DNA of 36,624 nt from Chloroflexota bacterium (GCA_005881495.1 VBHI01000312.1:9818-46441); one strand, 5' to 3'. Positions 15,751-26,852 are shown, numbered from the stretch's first letter. A program made the numbers and translations. Notes: generated from the sequence alone by a model not told the origin.

Positions 15751-17847
15751 ATGGAGCAGGATGACGGTCATATAACTGAGGGGTCTGATGTAAAAGGTGC
15801 TGGACAGGAAAAAGAAGTTGTGATTGATGAGAACGATCCTTCTCTGCTGGTTCGCACTGAGGAACGTCAAGGTAGTAAGCCCGGCAATCTTCGCGTGCGT
15901 TTAGTACGTCCAAGCCATACCTCTTTCCGGCGCATTAAAACAGGATTATTAGAGGCCACGGATATTGTGCAGGAGCCACATACTGTCCTTGACCGCCTGA
16001 AACGCCTCCTTATAGGCGCGCCTATTGCTTCATCACGAGCGGAACACGAGCGTTTAACGAAGTTTAAAGCACTGGCAGTACTCTCCTCAGACGCTATCTC
16101 ATCCGTTGCCTATGCCACCGAGGCAATTCTGGTTACATTAATTGTAGCTGGTTCTGGCAATCTCTGGATGACTCTGCCTATCAGCTTTGCTATTGTTACA
16201 TTACTGGCCATTGTTGCCATTTCTTATCGCCAGACTATTCCAGCCTATCCCAATGGTGGGGGGTCATATATTGTAGCGAAAGATAACCTGGGTACAATGG
16301 CCGGCCTGGTTGCTGCTGCCTCTCTCCTCATTGATTATGTGCTCACCGTCTCAGTGAGTATTGCTGCTGGTGTACAAAACCTTGCTTCTCTTTTTACTGA
16401 ATTGGCCCCTTACGTCGTCATCATTGATGTTGCTCTTGTTGCCATAGTCACCATCGTCAATTTGCGTGGAGTGCGTGAATCCGGTTCGATCTTCGCTATT
16501 CCCACGTATATATTTATTGGCAGTGCACTAGTGCTCATCGCGGTTGGGAGCTTCAAGTCATTTTTCTTGCAACACAACGGTATCATTGGTCATTTTGAGC
16601 CTGTTCCAGGTATTGAGCCATTGACTATTTTTCTCATCCTGAAATCATTCGCGGCAGGTTGTTCGGCGATGACTGGAGTAGAGGCTATTTCAAATGGTGT
16701 CCCGGCTTTTAAGAAACCGGAAACACGCAATGCCACCGCAACGCTAACATGGATGGCCGTCATTCTTGGGACACTTTTTATCGGTATCACTTTATTAGCA
16801 ACATCCTTTGGTATCGAGGCCAATGCGGCCGGCAATCCAACAGTGATTGCTCAGATAGCAAAACAGGTGTTTACTGGCCCTCTTTCCTTTATGTTTCCTG
16901 TCTTCCAACTGGCCACGCTGCTTATTCTGACTCTGGCTGCTAACACCAGCTATTCAGATTTTCCGAGATTGGCTTCTTTGTTAGCAAGAGATAATTTCCT
17001 GCCGCATCAATTTGCTTTTAGAGGCGATCGGCTGGCGTTTTCCATTGGTATCATCTTTCTGGCAGTGCTGGCGAGTATCCTGCTCGTCGTTTTTAGAGGC
17101 GATACCACTCAGCTTATCAACCTGTATGCCGTGGGTGTTTTCATGTCGTTCACCCTTTCTCAGAGTGGTATGGTGCGGCACTGGTGGCGTTTGCGCAGGG
17201 AACAAAAGGGATGGTTGCGCAGAATGGTGATCAATGGATTAGGCGCGTTTACAACGTTTGTTGTGGCCCTGGTGATTGCCTCTACGAAATTTCTTGAAGG
17301 TGCCTGGATTGTTGTTATCCTGATTCCCTTGTTGGTGTTAATGTTTCTTGGTATTCAGCGACACTATAATCGAGTCGAGGGTGCTCGTACCACCGATATT
17401 CCAGTTCATCCTAAGGACATCCACCACCGTCTCATTGTGCCAATCGCGGGGTTGGATGGTGTTTCTGTACAAAGCCTGGCTTACGCTCGCTCAATCTCAC
17501 GCCATGTAACTGCTGTGCACGTTGCTATCGATGTAGATGATGCGAATAAGGTGCGCGCTGAGTGGAGTGAATGGCAAAAGCAATTTCATGAAGATGAAGA
17601 GACCCATTTGATTGTGATCGAGTCTCCTTACCGATCGCTGAATCGGCCGTTGCTTGCCTATATTGATACTGTCCATGAGCTTTTCCCCGACGATACGGTG
17701 ACGGTTATTTTACCGGAATTCGTTGTTACCCATTGGTGGGAACATCTATTACATAATCAGACCGCTCTCCGTTTGAAAGCAGCGCTGCTTTTCCGCCCTG
17801 GCATCGTCGTAACGAATATTCCCCAACATCTACCAGTTCGGCCTTGA
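15751..17847 (+). CDS. KimA-like APC superfamily potassium/amino-acid permease with USP-like C-terminus
   Basis: A 698-residue protein. ATG 15751 has AGAGGA about eight bases upstream; the frame extends 19 codons further but without a ribosome site. Residues about 60-90 carry LKRLLIGAPIASSRAEHERL, then FKALAVLSSDAISSVAYATE, the hallmark of the KimA (YdaO) branch. About twelve membrane segments follow, with PAYPNGGGSYIVAKDNLGTM and the CSAMTGVEAISNGVPAFKKP block. Residues 559-698 form a soluble USP-like domain starting HRLIVPIAGLDG. Bacillus KimA is a high-affinity proton-coupled potassium importer, so potassium uptake is the leading guess, supported by the KdpE gene nearby; amino acids remain possible. 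No c-di-AMP (ydaO) riboswitch was recognised upstream; instead there are tandem direct repeats. A hairpin with a T-rich tail follows. Confidence 0.83.
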   Translation: MEQDDGHITEGSDVKGAGQEKEVVIDENDPSLLVRTEERQGSKPGNLRVRLVRPSHTSFRRIKTGLLEATDIVQEPHTVLDRLKRLLIGAPIASSRAEHERLTKFKALAVLSSDAISSVAYATEAILVTLIVAGSGNLWMTLPISFAIVTLLAIVAISYRQTIPAYPNGGGSYIVAKDNLGTMAGLVAAASLLIDYVLTVSVSIAAGVQNLASLFTELAPYVVIIDVALVAIVTIVNLRGVRESGSIFAIPTYIFIGSALVLIAVGSFKSFFLQHNGIIGHFEPVPGIEPLTIFLILKSFAAGCSAMTGVEAISNGVPAFKKPETRNATATLTWMAVILGTLFIGITLLATSFGIEANAAGNPTVIAQIAKQVFTGPLSFMFPVFQLATLLILTLAANTSYSDFPRLASLLARDNFLPHQFAFRGDRLAFSIGIIFLAVLASILLVVFRGDTTQLINLYAVGVFMSFTLSQSGMVRHWWRLRREQKGWLRRMVINGLGAFTTFVVALVIASTKFLEGAWIVVILIPLLVLMFLGIQRHYNRVEGARTTDIPVHPKDIHHRLIVPIAGLDGVSVQSLAYARSISRHVTAVHVAIDVDDANKVRAEWSEWQKQFHEDEETHLIVIESPYRSLNRPLLAYIDTVHELFPDDTVTVILPEFVVTHWWEHLLHNQTALRLKAALLFRPGIVVTNIPQHLPVRP

Positions 17848-17921
17848 ATGCAATAGTAGATGGTGATTCGTTCTCTGTCGCGGCTAGTAAGGTTACAAGT
17901 AGTGAGGTTGTGGTGGGTAAT

Positions 17922-17950
17922 GCAAGAGAATGACAACTCTTGCGTTTTCT
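17922..17950 (+). terminator. probable intrinsic terminator after the KimA-like gene
   Basis: GCAAGAG (17922-17928) pairs with CTCTTGC (17937-17943) across an 8-base loop and is followed by GTTTTCTT. It lies 75 bases after the stop codon. Confidence 0.6.
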
Positions 17951-18085
17951 TGCTCGAGGCGGTAGAATCAAAATGGTTCCACCTGTTGATGGTACAGTGG
18001 TGATCATGTAGGATTGGCTGCTTGTCCCCTATCCCAAACATGCATTCCACGAAACCAGGCTCCAAGAAAGGTAGCACAAAACCGA

Positions 18086-19489
18086 ATGACCATTACTACT
18101 CGTGCACGCACTATTGGTGAATTGCGTGAAAGTGGATATAGGTTGCTTTCTGTCAAAGAAGAATTGCGGAAAAATCTCATCCAGAAGATACGTAGAGGGG
18201 AAGAGCTATTCCCAGGAATTATCGGCTATGAAGAGACAGTTATTCCACAGATAGAAAACGCCATTCTCTCCGGCCAGGATATCATTTTTCTTGGCGAACG
18301 TGGCCAGGCAAAGACACGTATGGCACGTGGTCTCGTAAACCTGTTAGATGAAGTCGTGCCGGTCGTTGCTGGCTGCGAGATAAATGACAATCCATATGAG
18401 CCGATCTGTAAGGCGTGTCGTGATAAGGTAGAAGAACATGGTGATGATGTCGAGATAGCCTGGTTGCCACGTGATAGGCGGTACGGCGAGAAGCTGGCGA
18501 CACCCGATATTACCATCTCTGATCTCGTTGGCGAGGTTGACCCAGTACGTGTCGCGGAAGGTCGTTATCTCTCGGATGAGCTTACGATTCACTATGGCAT
18601 GATTCCGCGAACAAACCGTGGAATTTTCTGTATCAACGAACTGCCAGACCTGGCCGAGCGAATTCAGGTGGGTCTGCTGAATATTATGGAAGAGCGCGAT
18701 GTACAGATTCGTGGCTATAAAATTCGCCTGCCATTGGATGTCTATGTCGTCGCCAGCGCCAACCCAGAAGACTATACCAACCGGGGACGCATTATCACCC
18801 CGCTCAAGGACCGTGTCGGTTCGGAAATTCGCACCCACTATCCGCGCACTGTGGAGCATGAGATTCAAATCATGGAATCAGAAAGCAACCATTTTATTAC
18901 CGAGGGGTTGGATATCATCTTCCCGCAGTTTATGAAAGAAGTGATTGCTGAGATTACCCAATTGGCTAGGCGTAGCAACGATATCAGCCAACGCTCTGGA
19001 GTGAGTGTGCGTGTCTCCGTTTCTAATTTTGAGAATGTGCTCAGCAGCGCCAGTCGTCGCGCTCTGCGGCTCAAGGAACGCCATGTAGCACCACGTATCA
19101 GCGATCTCTCGGCCATTTTTGCCTCCACCTGTGGAAAGATCGAGCTTGATACTGTTGGTGAGATCAAAGAAGATCGAGTTGTACAAAAGCTCATCAATGG
19201 TTCCGTTGTCAGCGTCTTTGGTGACTACTTTGAAACCAGAGAATTTGAGCAACTTGTGGCGGGTTTTGAGCGCGGGTTGAGTGTACAGGTGGGAGATGAC
19301 ATGCCATCTATGGAGTATGTCAACCAGCTCTCGAAAGTAGGTGGTTTAAGCAAAGCTATAGATAAGTTAAGTGGGCGTGGTAGTCCAGCGAGTATTGCGT
19401 CAAGTATAGAATTTATTCTCGAAGGCTTGCATCTGAACCGGCGTCTTAATAAGGATGAAGTCAGTGGGAAGATACGCTATCGGCGATAA
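18086..19489 (+). CDS. MoxR/ChlI-like AAA+ ATPase
   Basis: A 467-residue AAA+ protein of the magnesium-chelatase/MoxR type. ATG 18086 is used; AAAGG lies about fourteen bases upstream, which is far, and an in-frame ATG at 18014 adds residues without family character. Walker A is GERGQAKT. Walker B reads IFCINELPDL, with Asn in the usual Asp position before the Glu. Sensor 1 lies in VVASANPEDYTNRGR. An insert with cysteines (CEINDNPYEPICKAC) precedes a charged loop and could bind metal. The C-terminal half is helical. It is followed 12 bases later by a VWA-domain gene. Such pairs act as an ATPase and an adaptor that remodel or insert metal into client proteins; the client is unknown here. Confidence 0.82.
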   Translation: MTITTRARTIGELRESGYRLLSVKEELRKNLIQKIRRGEELFPGIIGYEETVIPQIENAILSGQDIIFLGERGQAKTRMARGLVNLLDEVVPVVAGCEINDNPYEPICKACRDKVEEHGDDVEIAWLPRDRRYGEKLATPDITISDLVGEVDPVRVAEGRYLSDELTIHYGMIPRTNRGIFCINELPDLAERIQVGLLNIMEERDVQIRGYKIRLPLDVYVVASANPEDYTNRGRIITPLKDRVGSEIRTHYPRTVEHEIQIMESESNHFITEGLDIIFPQFMKEVIAEITQLARRSNDISQRSGVSVRVSVSNFENVLSSASRRALRLKERHVAPRISDLSAIFASTCGKIELDTVGEIKEDRVVQKLINGSVVSVFGDYFETREFEQLVAGFERGLSVQVGDDMPSMEYVNQLSKVGGLSKAIDKLSGRGSPASIASSIEFILEGLHLNRRLNKDEVSGKIRYRR

Positions 19490-19501
19490 AGGAACACTGC
19501 C

Positions 19502-21664
19502 ATGTTTGAGCGCTTTTTTAAGAATCGCTATGGGTATTCACGCTGGGACGGTACGCAAAATATTGAGGGGCTTGATGCTGATGACATTCTGAAAGCTCTT
19601 TCAGATGATTACATGGAGAGTGGCAACCTGCAGCAGGCACTCAAACGCCTGATGCAGGATGGTATACGCGGTGAGGATGGACGGCAGACAATGGGGCTGC
19701 GCGAATTGATGGAAAGAATGCGCGAGCAGCGCAACCAACAACTCAATCGCTATAATATGGCTTCCGGTGTGATGGATGATCTGCGCGAGAAGCTTGAAGA
19801 GATCAAGCAACTGGAACGCCAGGGCATCCAGCGTCGCCTGGATGGCGAGTCAGACAATCAACAACAATCAACCGATTCGCAGGATCAACAACAGACACCT
19901 GCTGGAAAGCAAGGTCAAGAGGGCCAGCAACAACCCAATGGAAGTCAAAACCAGGACGGACAAGAAGGCCAGCAAGGCCAGTCCGGCACTGGGGAGGATG
20001 ACGATCTCACACCCGAGCAGAAGCGAAAAATGCTGGAGATGATTGCCAAGCGCAAGCAAGATTACCTTGATAAGCTGCCAGGGGATGTTCCTGGCCAGAT
20101 TAAGGGACTTTCTGAGTACGACTTCATGGACGACCAGGCGCGTGAGAAGTTCAAAGAACTGATGGATAGTTTGCAGCAGCAGATGATGCAGCAGTTCTTC
20201 CAGGGGATGCAGCAATCGTTGCAGAATATGACTCCTGAAGATATAGCCAAAATGCGCGAAATGATTCGTGACCTGAACAAAATGCTGCGCGAGCGACAGG
20301 AAGGGAAAGAACCTGATTTCGACGCATTCATGCAGAAGCACGGTGAGTATTTCCCCGGTGTCAATTCGTTGGATGATCTCATCGAGCAAATGCAGCAGCA
20401 GATGGCAGCAATGCAAGGTATCATGGATAACCTTTCGCCGGAGCAGCGACAAGAGTTACAAGACCTCATGGAACAGCTGATGGGCGATGACCGTATCCGT
20501 GTGGATTTGATGGAACTGGCACAGAATCTAGAGGCCGTAGCTCCAATGGAGGGAATGCGCACGCGCTTCAACTTCCGTGGTAATGAGTCTCTGCCCTTCA
20601 ACGAAGCGATGCGCATGATGAGCCGTCTGCAGCAGATGGAGGGGCTTGAAGATCAGTTCAATGAAGCTCGCCGCATGGATAACCTGGAGGCCATCGATAG
20701 TGAGAAGGTGAAAGAGCTACTCGGAGACGATGAGTATCAGTCGGTTGAGCAATTGAAAGAGCTGATGAAGATGCTTGAGGAGGCGGGTTATATTCAGAAA
20801 CGCGGCAACCGTTGGGAATTAACCGCTCGAGGCATTCGTAAAATTGGGCAGAAGGCTCTGCAGGACATCTTTAACAAGCTCAAGCGTGATGGTTTTGGGC
20901 GTCATGTCAGTCCTTTCCGCGGGGTCGGCGGTGAGCGTACCGATGAGAGTAAAGCTTACCAATTCGGCGATCCCTTCCTGCTCGACCTGGAAAAGACGTT
21001 GATGAATGCTTTACATCGACGGGGGATAGGCACACCCGTTGGACTGAAAAAAGAAGATTTTGAGGTGTACCGCACCGAGTTCACCACACAGTCATCGACT
21101 GTGCTGATGATTGATATGAGTCTGAGTATGGTCTACAATGGCTGCCAACCCGCTGCAAAGAAGGTGGCTGTCGCTCTGGAAAGCCTGATCCGCTCGCAGT
21201 TTCCGCGTGACAACCTCTATATCGTTGGTTTTTCACGAATTGCCCAGGAATTTAAACCCAATGAGCTAATCGAAATGAGCACGCTTGATAATCAGCAGGG
21301 CACAAATATGGCGCATGGATTGATGCTCTCGCGCCAACTGCTGGCACGGCATCGGGGTGTGAACAAGCAGATCATCATGATTACCGATGGAGGCCCGACT
21401 GTCTGGTACGAGGATGGCGAATGGCTTTTCAATTGGCCTTATAATCACCTGGCTGAGCAACAAACTCTGCTGGAAGTACAGCGTTGTACTCGAGAAGGCA
21501 TCATTATCAACACCTTCATGTTAGAGGATGACAACTGGATGATTGCTTTTGTGAACCAGATGTCACAAATTAACCACGGGCGTACATTCTACACGGATAA
21601 GAACAATCTTGGAGAATACCTGCTGGTTGATTATCTGAATAGCAAGCGGAAGTTCGTCTCTTAA
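19502..21664 (+). CDS. VWA-domain (CoxE/ChlD-like) protein with Gln-rich region
   Basis: A 720-residue cytoplasmic protein, AAAGGA seven bases before the ATG. Residues about 115-170 are Gln/Gly/Asp-rich low complexity. Residues about 170-400 are helical, with Met/Gln-rich probable coiled coils (DSLQQQMMQQFFQGMQQSL). Residues about 400-480 resemble a winged helix (GYIQKRGNRWELTARGIRKI). The C-terminal VWA domain carries the metal-ion-dependent adhesion motif D538-M-S540-L-S542 and D629 in IMITDGGPT. It pairs with the AAA+ ATPase immediately upstream in one transcription unit ended by a strong terminator, as for MoxR-VWA and ChlI-ChlD systems. No cofactor or client gene lies beside it. Confidence 0.8.
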   Translation: MFERFFKNRYGYSRWDGTQNIEGLDADDILKALSDDYMESGNLQQALKRLMQDGIRGEDGRQTMGLRELMERMREQRNQQLNRYNMASGVMDDLREKLEEIKQLERQGIQRRLDGESDNQQQSTDSQDQQQTPAGKQGQEGQQQPNGSQNQDGQEGQQGQSGTGEDDDLTPEQKRKMLEMIAKRKQDYLDKLPGDVPGQIKGLSEYDFMDDQAREKFKELMDSLQQQMMQQFFQGMQQSLQNMTPEDIAKMREMIRDLNKMLRERQEGKEPDFDAFMQKHGEYFPGVNSLDDLIEQMQQQMAAMQGIMDNLSPEQRQELQDLMEQLMGDDRIRVDLMELAQNLEAVAPMEGMRTRFNFRGNESLPFNEAMRMMSRLQQMEGLEDQFNEARRMDNLEAIDSEKVKELLGDDEYQSVEQLKELMKMLEEAGYIQKRGNRWELTARGIRKIGQKALQDIFNKLKRDGFGRHVSPFRGVGGERTDESKAYQFGDPFLLDLEKTLMNALHRRGIGTPVGLKKEDFEVYRTEFTTQSSTVLMIDMSLSMVYNGCQPAAKKVAVALESLIRSQFPRDNLYIVGFSRIAQEFKPNELIEMSTLDNQQGTNMAHGLMLSRQLLARHRGVNKQIIMITDGGPTVWYEDGEWLFNWPYNHLAEQQTLLEVQRCTREGIIINTFMLEDDNWMIAFVNQMSQINHGRTFYTDKNNLGEYLLVDYLNSKRKFVS

Positions 21665-21670
21665 CCGAAA

Positions 21671-21700
21671 AACTCCCATCCTACACGGTTGGGAGTTTTT
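21671..21700 (+). terminator. intrinsic terminator after the AAA+/VWA operon
   Basis: AACTCCCA (21671-21678) pairs perfectly with TGGGAGTT (21690-21697), with an 11-base loop, an upstream A-run and a following run of Ts. It begins seven bases after the VWA stop codon. Confidence 0.88.
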
Positions 21701-21740
21701 TATGCTCTCTTTTACTTCACCTGTGATGGAAGGTTACTCA

Positions 21741-22481
21741 ATGGGCGATGATTCACTGGATACATTTGTTGAAGTTCTACATAGGTTTACCCTCGAAAGA
21801 GATAGGCTAGGGGGGACGGTCTTAGAACAGTTCCTGTGCTATCGGAAGGAACTGCTCGATTGGAACACTCACGTAAATCTCACTGCGATTACCACCCCTG
21901 AGGAAGTGTTGACCAGGCATTTTCTCGATTCGTTATCTGTGTTGAAGGTATATAATAAACCTCGTGCTCACCTGTTAGATATTGGTTCAGGGGCAGGCTT
22001 TCCTGGCCTACCTCTCAAAATTGTGCGGCCACAATGGGAGGTTGTGTTATTAGAAGCCACCGGTAAAAAAGTGACGTTCTTACGGCATATGATCGAGACA
22101 TTGCATTTAGAGAATGTTGTAGCTATACAAGGCCGTGCCGAGGAGTTTGCCCATAAGCAAGAGTATCGTGCAACGTTCGATGTTGTTACTGCACGAGCGG
22201 TGGCCTCACTTCCAACACTTCTGGAGTATGCAGCACCATTTTGTCGTGTACATGGACAAATCGTTCTTCTCAAAAAAGGCGCCCTGGAGGACGAAATTAC
22301 CCTGGGAAAGCGGGCGGCTAAAGAGGTTGGAACTGTATTGAAGTCCGACGTAGCAGTTACTCTTCCTGGCCTCACAGATGGCCGGCGTCTCCTGGTATGG
22401 GAGCAGCAGAAGCTGTGTCCGAAGCAATATCCGCGCGGCGGGGCAACGATGGCAAAGAATCCGTTGGGAGTTAGAAGCTAA
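21741..22481 (+). CDS. rsmG: 16S rRNA (guanine527-N7)-methyltransferase RsmG
   Basis: A 246-residue SAM-dependent methyltransferase that makes m7G527 in the small-subunit rRNA. ATG 21741 is chosen because GGAAGG lies eight bases upstream; an in-frame ATG at 21702 lies inside the terminator tail. The RsmG pattern is complete: WNTHVNLTAITTPEEVLTRH, HFLDSL, SAM motif DIGSGAGFPGLPL (from residue 80), then KKVTFL and VTARAVASLPTLLEYAAPF. It ends with the basic YPRGGATMAKNPL tail. Length is normal. The gene is convergent with purA, 14 bases apart. In other bacteria it is often next to mnmG or parAB; that context is absent. Confidence 0.95.
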   Translation: MGDDSLDTFVEVLHRFTLERDRLGGTVLEQFLCYRKELLDWNTHVNLTAITTPEEVLTRHFLDSLSVLKVYNKPRAHLLDIGSGAGFPGLPLKIVRPQWEVVLLEATGKKVTFLRHMIETLHLENVVAIQGRAEEFAHKQEYRATFDVVTARAVASLPTLLEYAAPFCRVHGQIVLLKKGALEDEITLGKRAAKEVGTVLKSDVAVTLPGLTDGRRLLVWEQQKLCPKQYPRGGATMAKNPLGVRS

Positions 22482-22495
22482 ATCTGCTCAATGCT

Positions 22496-23872
<1,377 letters not shown>

Positions 23873-23903
23873 TCAGATTTTTCATACATGTCAATAGCAA
23901 TTT

Positions 23904-25409
23904 CTAATGTTGTTGAATATAGTTGAGTAATAACTGGTCAGTGATTTGTTCGATCGGGGCGCGGTCATCAGTGAAAACGATCCCTCCATCACTGTGCCCC
24001 TGCCTGACCACCGGAGACACTTCACTGGCGACCTGGCCCATGGTGCTTGTGGAAGGGAACTGTGCCAGGTTATGGCGAAATGTAGTGATAGAGGTAGGTT
24101 GTACTGTTGCCATGATTTCAGTATTAAAAGTTCCTGGGACGTTGAATACATAGACACTCGGAAAAATCTGGCTCATCGTATTGATAAAAGCCTGCACTAA
24201 TCTGTAATCTTGAGTGGTGTGTGCTGTGTTGAGTACGACCACCCCGTTACTGGACAGGTGAGAACGAATGGTAGAGAAAAACTCGCGTGTTGTGAGTTGA
24301 AAAGGAATATATGGCTGCTGAAACGCGTCTATGGCTACAACATCGTACTGAGCCTGTGTTGTCTCTAAATAGGTGCGCCCATCCTCAATGTGCACATGCA
24401 GGTTCGGTTCGTTCATGGCGAAGTACTTGCGTCCCACATCGACAATAGCGGGATCAATCTCAACCCCATCAATAGGTACTTGCCCGTATACACTAGTAAA
24501 CTGGTGGGCAATTGTGCCTGCCGCGAGGCCAATGATACCGACGCGATGTAGTTTTTGTGGAGTGAACCCAGGATTAAAATATGGTGCGGCTAAAAAATAA
24601 TCCCAATACCAGCCCGTTAAGATAGTATTGGGGTCGGAATAGTAAATTGAGTGTATCGCCTGCCCTTCGTTGAGGATGAGCTCTCTAGTTCCGCCGGGAA
24701 GCTGGGTGACTTGAATATAGTTATAAAGAGATTCCTGCTCGTAAATCAGGTTCGGTATATCTTTTAGTGGCCCTAGCGGTAATACCAGAGTAACGAGGAC
24801 AAGAGAGAATGCTAGACGCCAACGAAGTCTCAGCCCCCAAAGTGAAGCGGCGAAGAGCAATACGCCAAGGATGAGCAAGGTGCGGCGCACGCCAAAAGTC
24901 GGGATAAGCCAGAGTACAGGCAGAAATGCGCCCAGGATGCTGCCAAGCGTTGAGATAGCATAGAGTGAGCCGCTTGTCTTCCCGCTTCTCACAATATCTT
25001 TGGTCATGAGGCGCATCGCGAAGGGAGAGACCAGGCCAAGCAAGGTCACAGGGACTGCAAAGAGAAGGATGGTTCCAAGAAGGGAACTAAAGAAGATGCT
25101 CACTGAAACTTGTGCTAAACCCGTAATCGACCACGTGAGAATGCCCTGGCTGACGAACGGAAGGATTGAAATGGAGAGGGCTGCCATAGCGGTAATCGTG
25201 CAGAGCACCTGTTCAGAAGGGAAGCGATCAGCGAGACGACCGCCGATAAAGTATCCGACGGTAAGGTAGACTAAGATCAACCCAATCACACTAGCCCAGA
25301 TAAAAAGTGATGTGCCGAAGTATGCTGCTAGCAGGCGCGAAGCACACATTTCAAGAGCTAGACTGGTCATACCGCTGACAAAAACCAGGATTATGAGAAA
25401 ATATCGCAC
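23904..25409 (-). CDS. membrane-anchored spermidine synthase-like protein
   Basis: A 501-residue protein starting with GTG (GGGAGAGG just upstream). Residues 1-210 hold about seven hydrophobic segments with the fused-family opening FVSGMTSLALEMCASRLLAA and GYFIGGRLADRFPSEQ. Residues about 220-440 form a spermidine-synthase/methyltransferase fold: GIIGLAAGTIAHQF (SAM-type glycine loop, 291-304), DGVEIDPAIVDVGRKYF with E317 and D319, EDGRTYL and DAFQQPYIP. The C-terminus TDDRAPIEQITD is typical of these fusions. True polyamine synthases are soluble; the membrane versions are common in Chloroflexota and of uncertain substrate. No polyamine pathway genes are adjacent, so the name reflects the fold only. 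Confidence 0.8.
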   Translation of the reverse strand: MRYFLIILVFVSGMTSLALEMCASRLLAAYFGTSLFIWASVIGLILVYLTVGYFIGGRLADRFPSEQVLCTITAMAALSISILPFVSQGILTWSITGLAQVSVSIFFSSLLGTILLFAVPVTLLGLVSPFAMRLMTKDIVRSGKTSGSLYAISTLGSILGAFLPVLWLIPTFGVRRTLLILGVLLFAASLWGLRLRWRLAFSLVLVTLVLPLGPLKDIPNLIYEQESLYNYIQVTQLPGGTRELILNEGQAIHSIYYSDPNTILTGWYWDYFLAAPYFNPGFTPQKLHRVGIIGLAAGTIAHQFTSVYGQVPIDGVEIDPAIVDVGRKYFAMNEPNLHVHIEDGRTYLETTQAQYDVVAIDAFQQPYIPFQLTTREFFSTIRSHLSSNGVVVLNTAHTTQDYRLVQAFINTMSQIFPSVYVFNVPGTFNTEIMATVQPTSITTFRHNLAQFPSTSTMGQVASEVSPVVRQGHSDGGIVFTDDRAPIEQITDQLLLNYIQQH

Positions 25410-25433
25410 CAGCCTCTCCCTCTGTAATGGGTT

Positions 25434-26714
25434 TTAGGATGTACTCGGCAGGAACTGGAAGCGAGCAATCATAATGGAAAAGTATTGGGTATTGACAGCA
25501 TCAAATTGGCTATCGGCGGCTTGTAGCTCAATAACATACCCCTTTTGCGCATGAATAGTAGCGTAGACTGCAACTCGCTCTTTCTGGCCATTCAACAGGT
25601 AGTATGCAATAGCGTAGGTCCACGTCTCACCACCTATCGTAGTAACCGATTTGGACGTAGGAGCAGTGTAGACTGGTCGCGAGGCAAAGACGTTTTGCAG
25701 ATCTGTATCAACAAGGTCGCTGGCATTGGCATTTTCTTGAGTCGCGGGAACCTTGAAAGCGGCATACTGGTCTTGTTGAGACGGGTTGAGGAATTGTACG
25801 CCGGTTTTGTCGCTTGTTTGCCCCTGATTCCAGCCAGTTGGATACTCGACGATGAAACCATTATTTGTGCATGTTGCGTCGCACCAGGCGAAATTCGCAT
25901 CAGGTGCGGGCGAGAGGGAAGGTGATGGAGTAGGATTGGGCGTAGCAGTCGCAGTTGGACTAGGACTGGGTGTAGGCGTTGGACTAGGAGCGCTGGTTGC
26001 CACGGGGGTGGGTGAGATAGAGGGTTTTTGACCAGAATGTCCGCGCAAAAAATAGAGTGCGCCAGAAGCAGTAATTGCGATGAGTGCAAATACGAGTAAA
26101 AAACTAGCGATGATTAAGATCGCATTGTTTTGTTGCTTTGGTGGTGGAGGGGTAAGCTCAGGCCGTGTTGGATACCCTGGATAATTTTGTCCAGTTGGAT
26201 ATGGTGGAATTGGTGAGTATGCGGCCTGGGTATAGTTTCCAGCCTTGAAGGGCTGTGCCTGTGGAGCTGGATAACCGGGCTGCAAAGGTGTGCTCACACT
26301 GCCAACATAGTCTTGCTGTGGGTAATTTGCGGGATAGCTTTGGGGGGCACTCATTGGCACCGACGTCATGGCTTCTGTCGCGTCCTGATAAAAGACGTTC
26401 TGTTGGCTCGGACCAGAGCTTGAACCAGAGGGCGTAATTATTGGAGGCCGGTTAGCGGGAGCCGGTGAGCCGCTGTTGACGTGAGGAGGCATAATGTCAC
26501 TGTATGCGCTGGTTGGTGCCATTGGACTTGGATGATATGCCTCAGGAAAGGTTCCCGGTATGACAGGGTTATTCTGATTGTATGTTTGTAAAAGTCCACT
26601 GCGCGGCACTTGCGACATTTCAGTTTGTTGTGTCGGTGGTCTTGTTGGGGTGCCACATTGACCACAGAACGCTTCGTCCTGATTAACCTCATTACCGCAC
26701 TTTGGGCATCTCAT
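25434..26714 (-). CDS. zinc-ribbon, Pro-rich, single-pass membrane protein with PsbP-like outer domain
   Basis: A 426-residue protein (AAAAGGA about eight bases before the ATG). Residues 1-25 are a zinc ribbon with C3-x2-C6 and C17-x2-C20 (MRCPKCGNEV, then FCGQCGTP). Residues about 26-190 are Pro/Gln/Tyr/Ser-rich and disordered. A single membrane helix follows (about 196-222, NAILIIASFLLVFALIAITA), then a Pro/Ser/Thr repeat linker (about 228-270) typical of a wall-spanning stalk. The outer domain begins FAWCDATC and contains FIVEYPTGWNQ, resembling PsbP/Mog1-like folds. The topology would place the zinc ribbon inside and the folded domain outside. The function is unknown. Confidence 0.65.
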   Translation of the reverse strand: MRCPKCGNEVNQDEAFCGQCGTPTRPPTQQTEMSQVPRSGLLQTYNQNNPVIPGTFPEAYHPSPMAPTSAYSDIMPPHVNSGSPAPANRPPIITPSGSSSGPSQQNVFYQDATEAMTSVPMSAPQSYPANYPQQDYVGSVSTPLQPGYPAPQAQPFKAGNYTQAAYSPIPPYPTGQNYPGYPTRPELTPPPPKQQNNAILIIASFLLVFALIAITASGALYFLRGHSGQKPSISPTPVATSAPSPTPTPSPSPTATATPNPTPSPSLSPAPDANFAWCDATCTNNGFIVEYPTGWNQGQTSDKTGVQFLNPSQQDQYAAFKVPATQENANASDLVDTDLQNVFASRPVYTAPTSKSVTTIGGETWTYAIAYYLLNGQKERVAVYATIHAQKGYVIELQAADSQFDAVNTQYFSIMIARFQFLPSTS

Positions 26715-26783
26715 TGCCTGGTTCCTTTTCCTGGTAGCTTTGAAAATTCTGTTATTGCTGGTACAACAGTATCAGCAGCGTTG

Positions 26784-26812
26784 ATTATAGCGTATTTGTT
26801 CCGTTATGACTA
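26784..26812 (-). promoter_or_regulatory. candidate promoter of the zinc-ribbon protein gene
   Basis: On the minus strand a consensus TATAAT (26789-26784) has a weak -35, TAGTCA (26812-26807), 17 bases upstream. It lies about 70 bases before the ATG at 26714. Confidence 0.45.
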
Positions 26813-26852
26813 CCCCTTGAGCAAATTATCTCGGTATGCTCCTATGGCGTGG

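Noticed and set aside
18344..18868. 174-codon minus-strand ORF inside the AAA+ gene
   Set aside because: Shadow of a strongly conserved plus-strand ATPase.
20062..20616. Long minus-strand ORFs under the VWA gene
   Set aside because: They are antisense readings of the Gln/Met-rich coding region; no ribosome site and no family likeness.
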